The position numbers were made by a program, and so were the translations under genes. The notes under the pieces are model-generated. The model was given only the letters and a program-made list of their open reading frames with translations. It did no database searches and was not told the origin of the DNA. Positions 1 through 6,893 of a DNA stretch of 9,874 bases are shown here, one piece after another. Within the stretch, counting starts at the first letter, position 1. Each line of letters begins with the position of its first letter. Origin of the DNA: Anaeromyxobacteraceae bacterium. Its GTDB lineage: Bacteria; Myxococcota; Myxococcia; Myxococcales; Anaeromyxobacteraceae. Location of the stretch: contig DAIEMM010000222.1 in NCBI GenBank assembly GCA_027349605.1, positions 1 to 9,874 on the forward strand, in the 5' to 3' direction.

Positions 1-209
1 ACCGGATCGACCTCGAGGCCCGCTACGCGGACGTCGACGACTTCTGGGAGCCCTTCGCGTTCGGGATCGGTCCGGCCGGTTCCTACCTGGTCCGGCAACC
101 GCAGGATCGGCGCGCGGAGATCCGGGACGCATGCCGGGAGATCCTGGGCAGCCCGCCTGGCGCGTTCACGCTCCCCGCGCGGGTGCTCGCGGTCCGCGGA
201 CGGGCGTAG
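1..209 (+). CDS. SAM-dependent methyltransferase, C-terminal fragment (5' end outside window)
   Basis: The open frame enters from the left edge (first whole codon at 3) and ends at TAG 207-209, leaving 68 residues. It reads DDFWEPFAFGIGPAGSYLV, then a charged helix, then FTLPARVLAVRGRA at the very end. The pattern 'D-FW-PF-G-GPAG-Y' followed by a closing 'LPARxxAVRG' strand is the usual tail of class I (Rossmann-fold) methyltransferases of the UbiE/Methyltransf_11 type. The SAM-binding glycine loop lies outside the window, so the substrate cannot be judged. The gene converges on lepB, with 39 bases between the two stop codons and no clear terminator hairpin there. The family call rests only on the tail. 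Confidence 0.68.
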   Translation, partial: RIDLEARYADVDDFWEPFAFGIGPAGSYLVRQPQDRRAEIRDACREILGSPPGAFTLPARVLAVRGRA

Positions 210-248
210 CCGCGGGCGAGGCGAACGGGGACCCTTCGTGCGGGAGTC

Positions 249-938
249 TCAGTGCGAGACGTCGTGCGCGATGCGGTTCGTCCGTATCCCGCCCGGCCCC
301 CACGAGAAGAGCGCGTTCCACGCCCGCCCCTTGACGCGGTCCACCGGCACCGGTCCGAAGACGCGGCTGTCCGCGCTGTGGTCGCGGTGGTCGCCGACGA
401 GGAAGACCGTCCCGGGGGGCACGAGGGTGGGCGGGATGTCGCCGCACTCCACTCCCGGCGTGCAGTAGGTGAGGTAGTGGTGCCCGTCCAGCTGCTCCTC
501 GGCCGCCGTGCACCGCTCGGTGCGCCAGGGGCCGCCTTCCAGCCGGTTCTCGTAGGTGCAGGGCCCGTCCACGGGGTGGCGGGGCACCGGCTTCCCGTTC
601 AGCCAGAGCGCCCCGTTCTTGACCTCGACCGTGTCGCCGCCCACGCCCACCACCCGCTTGATGAGGTCGTCGTTCCGCGGGTTCCCGGGAGGCGCGAGCA
701 GCACCACGATGTCGCCCCGCTTCGGGGAGGCCCACTGGAACTGTGCACGATCAGTGAATGGCAGGCGGAGCCCGTAGGCCCATTTCTCCACCACCACGTA
801 GTCGCCGATCTGGAGCGTCGGGATCATGGAGCCCGAGGGGATGTAGACCGCCTCGTAGAGCACCGTCCGGAAGACGAGCACGGCGAGGATGGTGATGACC
901 CAGCCCTGGATCTCGCGCTTGACCTTCGCCTTGTCCAC
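249..938 (-). CDS. lepB: Signal peptidase I
   Basis: A 229-residue type I signal peptidase, the inner-membrane serine protease that removes signal peptides from Sec- and Tat-exported proteins on the periplasmic face. One N-terminal membrane anchor spans about residues 12-31. The conserved boxes follow: PSGSMIPTL with nucleophile Ser37, the GDYVVVEKW strand, DLIKRVVGVGGD with general base Lys94, and GDHRDHSADSRVFGPVP at 182-198. The last box is GDNRDNSADSR in E. coli, so two Asn are His here. Four cysteines (127, 143, 159, 165) lie in the loop between the Lys box and the last box and could form periplasmic disulfides. The start is GTG at 938. It is the only plausible one because the same frame is closed by the upstream permease stop 21 bases away, and an AGGGAAAGGG stretch lies about 12 bases before it. 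It is the last gene of the exporter operon, and its stop faces the methyltransferase stop. Confidence 0.95.
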   Translation of the reverse strand: MDKAKVKREIQGWVITILAVLVFRTVLYEAVYIPSGSMIPTLQIGDYVVVEKWAYGLRLPFTDRAQFQWASPKRGDIVVLLAPPGNPRNDDLIKRVVGVGGDTVEVKNGALWLNGKPVPRHPVDGPCTYENRLEGGPWRTERCTAAEEQLDGHHYLTYCTPGVECGDIPPTLVPPGTVFLVGDHRDHSADSRVFGPVPVDRVKGRAWNALFSWGPGGIRTNRIAHDVSH

Positions 939-959
939 GATGTCGGGCGGCCCTTTCCC

Positions 960-2189
960 TCACTCCGTGCGCATGGCCTCGACCGGGTCGAGGCGGCTGG
1001 CGCGGATGGCGGGGTAGATGCCGAACACGATGCCCGCCCCCGATGCGGAAAGGAGGGACAGTAGCACCGCCCAGGCCGGGACGCTCGCGGGAATGGACCA
1101 GACCTCCCGGGCCAGGATGGCCCCCCCACCCCCGAGCAGCACGCCGAGGACTCCGCCGAGGAGGGAGAGGGTGACCGCCTCGATGACGAACTGCGAGAGG
1201 ATGCGGCGGCGCCGGGCGCCCAGCGCCATGCGCACGCCGATCTCGCGGGTCCGCTCGGCCACCGAGACCAGCATGATGTTCATGACCCCGATGCCGCCCA
1301 CCACCAGCGCGAGCAGGGTGACGGCGAAGGTGGCGGCCGCCACCACCCCGGCGAACTGGTTGAACGTCCCGGTCAGGGTCTCGTTGCTGTAGATGTCGAA
1401 GTCGTTCTCCTGGAGCCCGCGCAGGCCCCGGATGGAGCGGAGCCGCGCGATGACCTCGTCCTGGGCCTGGTTGAAGTATTCCGGTGCGGTCGCCTGGATC
1501 GCGATGTTGTGGTTCGTGACCCGGCCCAGCACCTGGTAGTACGGATCCAGGGGAATGATGACCCACCCGTCCTGGCTGCCGCCCAGCGTACTTCCTCGCC
1601 GCTCGGCGACGCCCACCACCGTGAAGGGGGTGGAGCGGATGCGGATCTCCTTCCCGACTCCGCTCTCTCCGGGGAAGAGGACGTCGGCCACGTCCGCTCC
1701 CACCACGGCCACCCGCCCGCCCAGGGCGATGTCGGTGTCGGTGAAGAACCGTCCTTGGGCGATGGTGATGGCGTTCGCGAACTGGTAGTCGGGAACTCCC
1801 CCGCCGACGGTCACGTTGGGCTTGGTGGCGCGGTCCCGCGTCGAGATCTTCTCGGGCCGGCCCCCGTGGTAGGCCTCGATGGAGACGTGGCCCACGTGAG
1901 GAAGGGAGCGCAGCGCATCCCCCTGCTCCCGGGTGAGGTCGGGCCGCTTGGCGTACTTGGCCCGGTCCACGTGCCCGAAGGTCGCGGGCCACTTCTGCAC
2001 CTGGAAGGACCCGGCGCCCAGCCCCTCGAGGTCCTTGTTCACCGAGATCCGGAAGCCCTCCACGAGCGACATCATGGCCACCACCGTGGCGGCGCCGATG
2101 ACGATGCCGAGCAGGGTGAGCAGCGAGCGCAGCGGGTTCCCGCGCAGCGTGTTGAAGGCCAGCCCCAGGTTGTCGACGAAGCCTCTCAT
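960..2189 (-). CDS. MacB/FtsX-type ABC transporter permease (second permease)
   Basis: A 409-residue inner-membrane permease without its own ATPase domain. It has the type VII ABC (MacB) layout: TM1 at about 23-43 (LLTLLGIVIGAATVVAMMSL), a periplasmic MacB_PCD domain of about 230 residues, then the FtsX domain with TM2 about 279-308, TM3 about 330-358 and TM4 about 372-393. The cytoplasmic segment ERTREIGVRMALGARR at about 312-327 is the coupling helix that meets the ATPase. The tail RASRLDPVEAMRTE is typical of the family. The ATG at 2189 overlaps the stop of the preceding permease as ATGA, which fixes the start and implies translational coupling; GGAGG lies 13 bases before. It is clearly paralogous to its neighbour but not a recent copy, so the transporter is probably a permease heterodimer. 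Substrate unknown. Confidence 0.93.
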   Translation of the reverse strand: MRGFVDNLGLAFNTLRGNPLRSLLTLLGIVIGAATVVAMMSLVEGFRISVNKDLEGLGAGSFQVQKWPATFGHVDRAKYAKRPDLTREQGDALRSLPHVGHVSIEAYHGGRPEKISTRDRATKPNVTVGGGVPDYQFANAITIAQGRFFTDTDIALGGRVAVVGADVADVLFPGESGVGKEIRIRSTPFTVVGVAERRGSTLGGSQDGWVIIPLDPYYQVLGRVTNHNIAIQATAPEYFNQAQDEVIARLRSIRGLRGLQENDFDIYSNETLTGTFNQFAGVVAAATFAVTLLALVVGGIGVMNIMLVSVAERTREIGVRMALGARRRRILSQFVIEAVTLSLLGGVLGVLLGGGGAILAREVWSIPASVPAWAVLLSLLSASGAGIVFGIYPAIRASRLDPVEAMRTE

Positions 2190-3433
2190 TCGTAGCGCAG
2201 CGCCTCCACGGGATCGAGGTTGGCGGCTCGCCAGGCGGGCCAGATGCCGAAGAGGAGCCCGGTCGCCGTCGAGAAGGCGATGCCGAAGACGATGGCCGAG
2301 GGAGTGGCAGCGGCGGCCAGGGGCGAGAGCAGCGCCACGAGCTGGGCCACCCCGAGCCCCAGCGCGGTGCCCACCGCGCCGCCCAGCGCCGCCACCGCGG
2401 CCGACTCGATGAGGAACTGGACGAGGATGGTGCTGCGCCGCGCCCCCAGCGCCCGCCGCACCCCGATCTCGCGGGTGCGCTCGTGGACCGAGACCAGCAT
2501 GATGTTCATGATGCCGATGCCGCCCACGATGAGCGTGATGAGCCCCACGCCAACCGCCATGCCGTAGAGGGCGCTCGTGAGCTGCTTGTAGAGCTTGAGG
2601 AACTGCTCCTGGCGGTTGAAGGCGAAGTCGTCGGCCTTGCCCGGCTGGACGTGGCGGGCCCGCCGCAGGATGGGCGTGAGCTCGCTCTCGAGATCCGCGA
2701 TCTTGCCGGGCGGTGCCGCCACCGACAGCACCATGTTGCGCTGGGCGCCGAAGATGCGCCCGAAGGTGGGGTAGGGCATGACCGCGACGTTGTCGAGCGG
2801 CATGCCGAGCAGCTGTCCCTGCCGCTCCAGCACCCCCACCACCTGGAACGGCCGCCCGGCCACCAGCACCCTCTTGCCGATCACGGCGGCGGCGGGCTCG
2901 TCGGGGAAGAGCCGGTCCATCACGTCGGTGCCGAGGACGATCGCCGGGCGGGCCAGCTCGACGTCGCTCGAGACCAGGAACCGTCCGGCCTGCACCGCAC
3001 CGCCGTTGGCGTTCAGGTACTCCTCGGTGGTGCCGCGGAGGACCACGCTCTCCAGCTCCACGCCGCCGCGGGCCACCTTGCCGCGGATGCCCACCATGGG
3101 CGCGACCGAGAGCGCGAGCTGCGACTCGCGCTGCACCGCCTTCAGCTCGGTCACGCTGATCTTCTGGCGGTTCCGGTACATCCACCAGGTGTCGTCGCTC
3201 TGGATCCAGGGTTGCCGGTCCACGTAGAGGGTGTGCGCCCCGAGGAACTGGATCTGCTCCTCGAAGCTCCGGTCGAGTCCCTGGATGATGGCCACGATGG
3301 TGATGACGGTGGAGACGCCGATGACGATCCCCAGGGTGGTGAGGAACGTGCGCAGGCGTGCGCCGGCGAGGGCGCCGAAGGCGATGCGAAGGCCCTCGAC
3401 GAGCTCCGCCCATGCGCGCCGGACGGTCTTCAC
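2186..3433 (-). CDS. MacB/FtsX-type ABC transporter permease (first permease)
   Basis: A 415-residue permease of the MacB type, separate from its ATPase. An N-terminal cytoplasmic helix precedes TM1 (about 30-50, FLTTLGIVIGVSTVITIVAI). A MacB_PCD periplasmic domain follows, then TM2 (about 289-313, with GGIGIMNIMLVSV), the coupling helix ERTREIGVRRALGARR (about 319-334), TM3 (about 340-368), TM4 (about 378-400) and the family tail LDPVEALRYE. The periplasmic domain is rich in aromatic and charged residues near its start (QPWIQSDDTWWMYRNRQ), a stretch absent from the second permease. The start is GTG at 3433, overlapping the ATPase stop as GTGA, with CGGAG 8 bases upstream. A longer reading would run back inside the ATPase gene and has no support. 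It probably pairs with the second permease on a dimer of the ATPase; a homodimer of either cannot be excluded. Confidence 0.93.
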   Translation of the reverse strand: MKTVRRAWAELVEGLRIAFGALAGARLRTFLTTLGIVIGVSTVITIVAIIQGLDRSFEEQIQFLGAHTLYVDRQPWIQSDDTWWMYRNRQKISVTELKAVQRESQLALSVAPMVGIRGKVARGGVELESVVLRGTTEEYLNANGGAVQAGRFLVSSDVELARPAIVLGTDVMDRLFPDEPAAAVIGKRVLVAGRPFQVVGVLERQGQLLGMPLDNVAVMPYPTFGRIFGAQRNMVLSVAAPPGKIADLESELTPILRRARHVQPGKADDFAFNRQEQFLKLYKQLTSALYGMAVGVGLITLIVGGIGIMNIMLVSVHERTREIGVRRALGARRSTILVQFLIESAAVAALGGAVGTALGLGVAQLVALLSPLAAAATPSAIVFGIAFSTATGLLFGIWPAWRAANLDPVEALRYE

Positions 3434-4179
3434 GCGGCCGCTCCGGGATGCGGGGAGGGCACCGGGGGAGCGCCCAGGCTCGCCACGTCCGCGCCGGGGC
3501 CGTCGGCGACCACCTTGCCGTCGGACAGGCGGATGGCGCGCGGGCAGCGGGCCGCCAGCCGCGGCTCGTGGGTGACGAGGAGGATGGTGTGGCCGCGCTG
3601 GTGCAGCTCGCCGAAGAGGCGGATGATCTCCTCGCCGGTGGCGCTGTCCAGGTTTCCGGTGGGCTCGTCGGCGAGCAAGAGGGACGGGTTCCCCACCAGC
3701 GCCCGGGCGATGGCCACGCGCTGCCGCTGGCCACCCGACAGCTCGTTGGGCTTGTGGTGCATGCGGTTCGCGAGCCCCACCGCCTCGAGCGCCTTCACCG
3801 CCCTCTCCTTGCGCTCCTTGCGGGGGAGGCCGCGGTAGACGAGCGGGAGCTCGACGTTGGCGAGGGCGGTGGAGCGGGAGAGCAGCTGGAAGGTCTGGAA
3901 GACGAAGCCGATCTCGTTGTTGCGCAGATCGGCGAGCTGATCGTCGCTCAGCTTCTCGACGTCGTGGCCGTTGATGCGGTACGAGCCGCCGCTGGGGGTG
4001 TCGAGCGCGCCGATGAGGTTCATGAGCGTGGACTTGCCCGAACCCGACTGGCCGACCACCGCCACCCACTCGCCGCGCATGACGTCGAAGGAGACGCCGT
4101 CGAGCGCGCGGACCTCCTCCTCCCCGACCTTGTAGTGGCGGGTCAGGTTCTCGACGGAGATGAGGGGAGCCTCGGTCAC
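3430..4179 (-). CDS. ABC transporter ATP-binding protein (MacB/LolD/YknY type)
   Basis: A 249-residue cytoplasmic ATPase with every catalytic motif intact: Walker A GQSGSGKST (43-51), Q-loop Gln95 in FVFQTFQLL, signature LSGGQRQRVAIARAL (147-161), Walker B LLLADEPTGNLD (167-178) with catalytic Glu172, and H-loop His204 in LLVTHE. The DEPTGNLDSATGEEI wording places it in the MacB/LolD/FtsE/YknY subfamily that powers FtsX-type permeases. The last 25 or so residues are a Pro/Ala-rich tail (GAPPVPSPHPGAAA) beyond the usual fold. The start is GTG at 4179, overlapping the adaptor stop as GTGA, with AAGGAAG about 10 bases upstream. Only one ATPase serves two permeases, so it presumably works as a homodimer under a permease pair. 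LolD function is less likely because the neighbours are a MacA-type adaptor and a TolC-like channel. Confidence 0.96.
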   Translation of the reverse strand: MTEAPLISVENLTRHYKVGEEEVRALDGVSFDVMRGEWVAVVGQSGSGKSTLMNLIGALDTPSGGSYRINGHDVEKLSDDQLADLRNNEIGFVFQTFQLLSRSTALANVELPLVYRGLPRKERKERAVKALEAVGLANRMHHKPNELSGGQRQRVAIARALVGNPSLLLADEPTGNLDSATGEEIIRLFGELHQRGHTILLVTHEPRLAARCPRAIRLSDGKVVADGPGADVASLGAPPVPSPHPGAAA

Positions 4180-5507
4180 GACCCGCTCGCTTCCTTCTTG
4201 GCCTTGGCGTCGCCGGAGACCTTGGGACCCGACTTCTCCTTCTCCTTCTCCTTCTCCGGCTTGTCGGACTTGACGGGCTTGCCGTCGGCCATCTCGCGGG
4301 AGAGCAGCTTGTACGGACCCTCGACGATCACGTCGCCCTCCTTCACGCCGGAGACGAGCTCGATGTCGTTCTCGCTGGCGAGACCGGTCTCCACGCGGCG
4401 AACCCGGGCCTTGCCGTCATCGACCACGAAGACCACCTTCTGCATCGGCTCGCGGGTCGTCTTCCTGGCCGCGGTTCCGCCCGCGTCGGGGGCCGGGGGG
4501 GCCTCGTCCTTCTTCTCCCTTCCGGCGGCCAGCTGCTTCTCGGTGCGGACGGTGACCGCCTGGAGGGGGACGATGAGGGCCTGGTCGTGGGTCTCGGTGG
4601 AGATGGTGGCCTGGCCGCTCATGCCCGGCAGCGCGCCCGGGACCGGGACGGTGAGCGCGATGCGCACCGGGAAGGTGGTCACCTCGGCCTCGGTGCCGGC
4701 GTTCTTCACCGTGGCGTTCTTGGCGATCTCGATGACCTGGGCCGGGAACCGCTGGTCGGGGAAGGCGTCGATCTCGATCTCGGCCGGATCGCCCTCGTGG
4801 AGGTGGACCACCTCGTGCTCGCCCACCTCGACCTTCATCTCCATGGAGGACAGCGTGGCGATGATGACGATGGGATCCTCGTTGAAGTCGGAGCCGCGCA
4901 CCCGCTCGCCCACCTGCTTCAGCCGGGAGGTGAGGATGCCGTCGATGGGGGCGGTGAGGGTCGTGAAGGAGAGGAGGAAGCGGGCCTCGGCCAGGCTGGC
5001 GCTGGCGTTCTGGATCCGGTCCTTGGCAGACTGGACCCGCGCGGCCGCGCCGTCCCGCTCGGCCACGATCTTTTCCAGCTCGGCCTTGCTGGCGCTGTCC
5101 TGCTTGACGAGGGTCTCCACCCGCTTCACGTCGGCATCGAGCCGGGCGAGGTTGACCTGCTCCATCGCCAGGTCGGACCGGGCGCTCTGCTCCATGGCCT
5201 CGCGCTGGTGCAGCTGGGCCTCGTAGCGACGCGAGTCGATGCGCCCGATGTACTGCCCCTTCTTGATGGTGTCGCCCTCGCGGACCGGCAGGTCGAGCAG
5301 GTCGCCGGAGAGGTTGGAGGAGAGCTTCACCTGGGTGGCGGCCTGGAGCTTCCCGGCGGCCGAGACCTTGCGGGTGATGGGTCCCTTCCGCACGGACGAG
5401 GTCTGCACCGTGACCGGGGGCTCCTTCTTCGGCATGAGCGATGCGATCAGGATGCCGACGACGGCGAGCACGAAGACGGCGGCGATGATGCGCTTGGTCC
5501 AGGACAT
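4176..5507 (-). CDS. Periplasmic adaptor (membrane fusion protein), MacA/YknX/HlyD_D23 type
   Basis: A 443-residue adaptor that would link the inner-membrane ABC permeases to the TolC-like channel. An uncleaved N-terminal membrane anchor spans about residues 7-25; there is no lipobox Cys. The first lipoyl half lies about 45-91 (LSGDLLDLPVREGDTIKKGQ). An alpha-hairpin coiled coil runs about 95-178, and the second lipoyl half begins LTAPIDGILTSRLKQVGERV (184-203). Beta-barrel and membrane-proximal domains follow to about 409. The hairpin tip carries RVETLVKQDSAS (129-140), a perfect RxxxLxxxxxxS motif used by adaptors to dock on TolC. Two low-complexity parts are unusual: a charged linker (about 322-356) before KVVFVV, and a Lys/Glu-rich tail (410-443) containing (EK)4. 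The ATG at 5507 has AGGA 10 bases upstream. It is 19 bases from the channel gene and overlaps the ATPase start. Confidence 0.95.
   Translation of the reverse strand: MSWTKRIIAAVFVLAVVGILIASLMPKKEPPVTVQTSSVRKGPITRKVSAAGKLQAATQVKLSSNLSGDLLDLPVREGDTIKKGQYIGRIDSRRYEAQLHQREAMEQSARSDLAMEQVNLARLDADVKRVETLVKQDSASKAELEKIVAERDGAAARVQSAKDRIQNASASLAEARFLLSFTTLTAPIDGILTSRLKQVGERVRGSDFNEDPIVIIATLSSMEMKVEVGEHEVVHLHEGDPAEIEIDAFPDQRFPAQVIEIAKNATVKNAGTEAEVTTFPVRIALTVPVPGALPGMSGQATISTETHDQALIVPLQAVTVRTEKQLAAGREKKDEAPPAPDAGGTAARKTTREPMQKVVFVVDDGKARVRRVETGLASENDIELVSGVKEGDVIVEGPYKLLSREMADGKPVKSDKPEKEKEKEKSGPKVSGDAKAKKEASGS
4233..4256 (-). repeat. Four tandem 6-base units (GAGAAG on the minus strand) in the adaptor gene
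   Basis: Four perfect copies of CTTCTC on the + strand (GAGAAG on the coding strand) encode Glu-Lys four times, residues 418-425 of the adaptor's C-terminal tail. The unit is a multiple of three, so copy-number slippage would lengthen or shorten the charged tail without breaking the frame. The tail lies beyond the folded adaptor domains, so it should tolerate this. Confidence 0.9.
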
Positions 5508-5526
5508 GGTCCTCGTTTCCTTTCGG

Positions 5527-6891
5527 CTACAGCGCGCCGCCCACGGCGCGGTTCAGGTCGGCGCGGGCGATGATGGCGTCGATGCGGGTCGTCAGCAGGG
5601 TGAGCGCGGCCCGGGTGAGGTTGAGCATCGCGTCGCGGACCTCGACCTGGGTCCCCGCGCCCGCGTCGTATCGCCGCTCGGCGAGGAGCAGGCTCTGCCG
5701 GGCGGACTCGTGGTTCTCCTCGGCCAGTGCGGCCGAGGCGGAGAGGGTCTGGTAGCCGACGCGGGAACGGGCGATCTCGCCCGTCACCGTGAGCAGGTTC
5801 TGCTCGGAGACGAGCCGGGTCCTCTCGTCGTTCAGGTGGGCCCGCTGGACGTTGGCGCTGGTGGCCCGCCCCTCGAAGAGGTTCCAGGCGACGGCGATGC
5901 CGAAGGTGGCCACGTACTGCCCGGTGGGGTCGCCGTAGACGCCCTGGGTGCCGGCGATGTAGGGCCCCTGCCGGTTGTAGCTGGCCTGGGCCGAGACGGT
6001 CGGGTAGTAGCCGGCCTGAGCGGACCGGATCTCCTCCGCCGCCGCCTGGATCCGCTGCTCGTCGGCGCTGAGGAGCGGGCGTTTGCGCCGTGCCAGGTCG
6101 ACGAGCGTGGCCTGCTCGGGAGGATCCTGGAAGACCGCCCGGTCGAGGTCGGACGGAGGGGCCACCTTCAGTTCGGGGTCGGCGCCGCGCCCGATGGCGA
6201 TCGAGAGCGCCACCCGGGCGTCGCTCACCCGGGAGATCTGCTGCTCGGCGGAGATGCGGTCGTTGCCCAGGGTCACCCGGGCCGCCCAGGTCTCGCTGCG
6301 GGGCGCACGGCCGGCCTCGTAGAGGGCGTCGGTCCGGCGCACCAGCTCCTCGCTCCGCTGCACCGCCTCCTGCAGCACCTTGAGGCTCCGCTCGGCGCGC
6401 ACGACCTCGTAGAAGCGACGGGTGACGTCGAAGGCCACGTTGAGCGAGGCCTCGTCGTAGGTCCGGTCGGCGGCCCGGAGGAGCGCCTTTGCCCGCGCGA
6501 TGGTGGCCCAGTTGCGCATGCCGTCGAAGATGGGGACCTTCAGGGTGAGCCCGAGGCTGTAGCTCTCGACGTCGTTGGCCGGGATGCTCTCGAGCGAGTA
6601 CTGGTAGGCGATGGTCGGGTCGCCCACCGGGGGAGTGACGATGTAGGGGATCGAGATGTTCTGAACGCTCGGCGCCGTGTAGACGTTCCCGAAGTTCGCG
6701 GTCAGGTCGAGCCGGGGCAGCACGCCGGCCCAGCTCGCGTACTCCTCCACGCCCACCAGCGCCCGGTCGGTCCCGGCGATCCGGAGGTCGACGTTGGATC
6801 GCGCCGCGGCGGCGAGCGCCTCGTCGAGGGTGATCGGCGCGGCGTCGGCCGCGGCCAGGGCGAGGGGGAGGAGGAGCAGGATCGGGTGCAT
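5527..6891 (-). CDS. TolC-family outer-membrane efflux channel protein
   Basis: A 454-residue outer-membrane efflux protein, close to the usual TolC/OprM length. A signal peptide (MHPILLLLPLALAAADAAP) is probably cleaved after about Ala17. The mature start PITLDEALAAAARSNVDLRI is the classic opening of the family. Two OEP repeats follow, about 20-220 and 235-450. Each carries the long helices and the recurring 'Y-x-AG-x6-E' helix start: LYEAGRAPRSETWAA in the first, RYDAGAGTQVEVRDA in the second. This internal duplication is the TolC signature. As a trimer it would form the periplasmic tunnel and outer-membrane barrel of the exporter. The ATG at 6891 sits 2 bases after the Yip1 gene stop; GGAGG is 12 bases upstream, a long spacing, so expression may depend on coupling. 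It is followed by the adaptor gene after 19 bases. Confidence 0.94.
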   Translation of the reverse strand: MHPILLLLPLALAAADAAPITLDEALAAAARSNVDLRIAGTDRALVGVEEYASWAGVLPRLDLTANFGNVYTAPSVQNISIPYIVTPPVGDPTIAYQYSLESIPANDVESYSLGLTLKVPIFDGMRNWATIARAKALLRAADRTYDEASLNVAFDVTRRFYEVVRAERSLKVLQEAVQRSEELVRRTDALYEAGRAPRSETWAARVTLGNDRISAEQQISRVSDARVALSIAIGRGADPELKVAPPSDLDRAVFQDPPEQATLVDLARRKRPLLSADEQRIQAAAEEIRSAQAGYYPTVSAQASYNRQGPYIAGTQGVYGDPTGQYVATFGIAVAWNLFEGRATSANVQRAHLNDERTRLVSEQNLLTVTGEIARSRVGYQTLSASAALAEENHESARQSLLLAERRYDAGAGTQVEVRDAMLNLTRAALTLLTTRIDAIIARADLNRAVGGAL

Positions 6892-6893
6892 GT

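Noticed and set aside
210..248. Bidirectional terminator between the methyltransferase and lepB
   Set aside because: Only 39 bases, with no convincing inverted repeat and no T-run on either strand.
252..1064. Long + strand open frame opposite lepB and the second permease
   Set aside because: It is rich in Arg, Gly, His and Val with no recognisable motif, and it lies antisense to genes with clear family motifs. At this GC content long antisense frames are expected because stop codons are rare.
2483..5573. Several long + strand frames opposite the permease, ATPase and adaptor genes
   Set aside because: They are compositional shadows of the minus-strand genes, with no domain wording, no ribosome sites and skewed amino-acid content.
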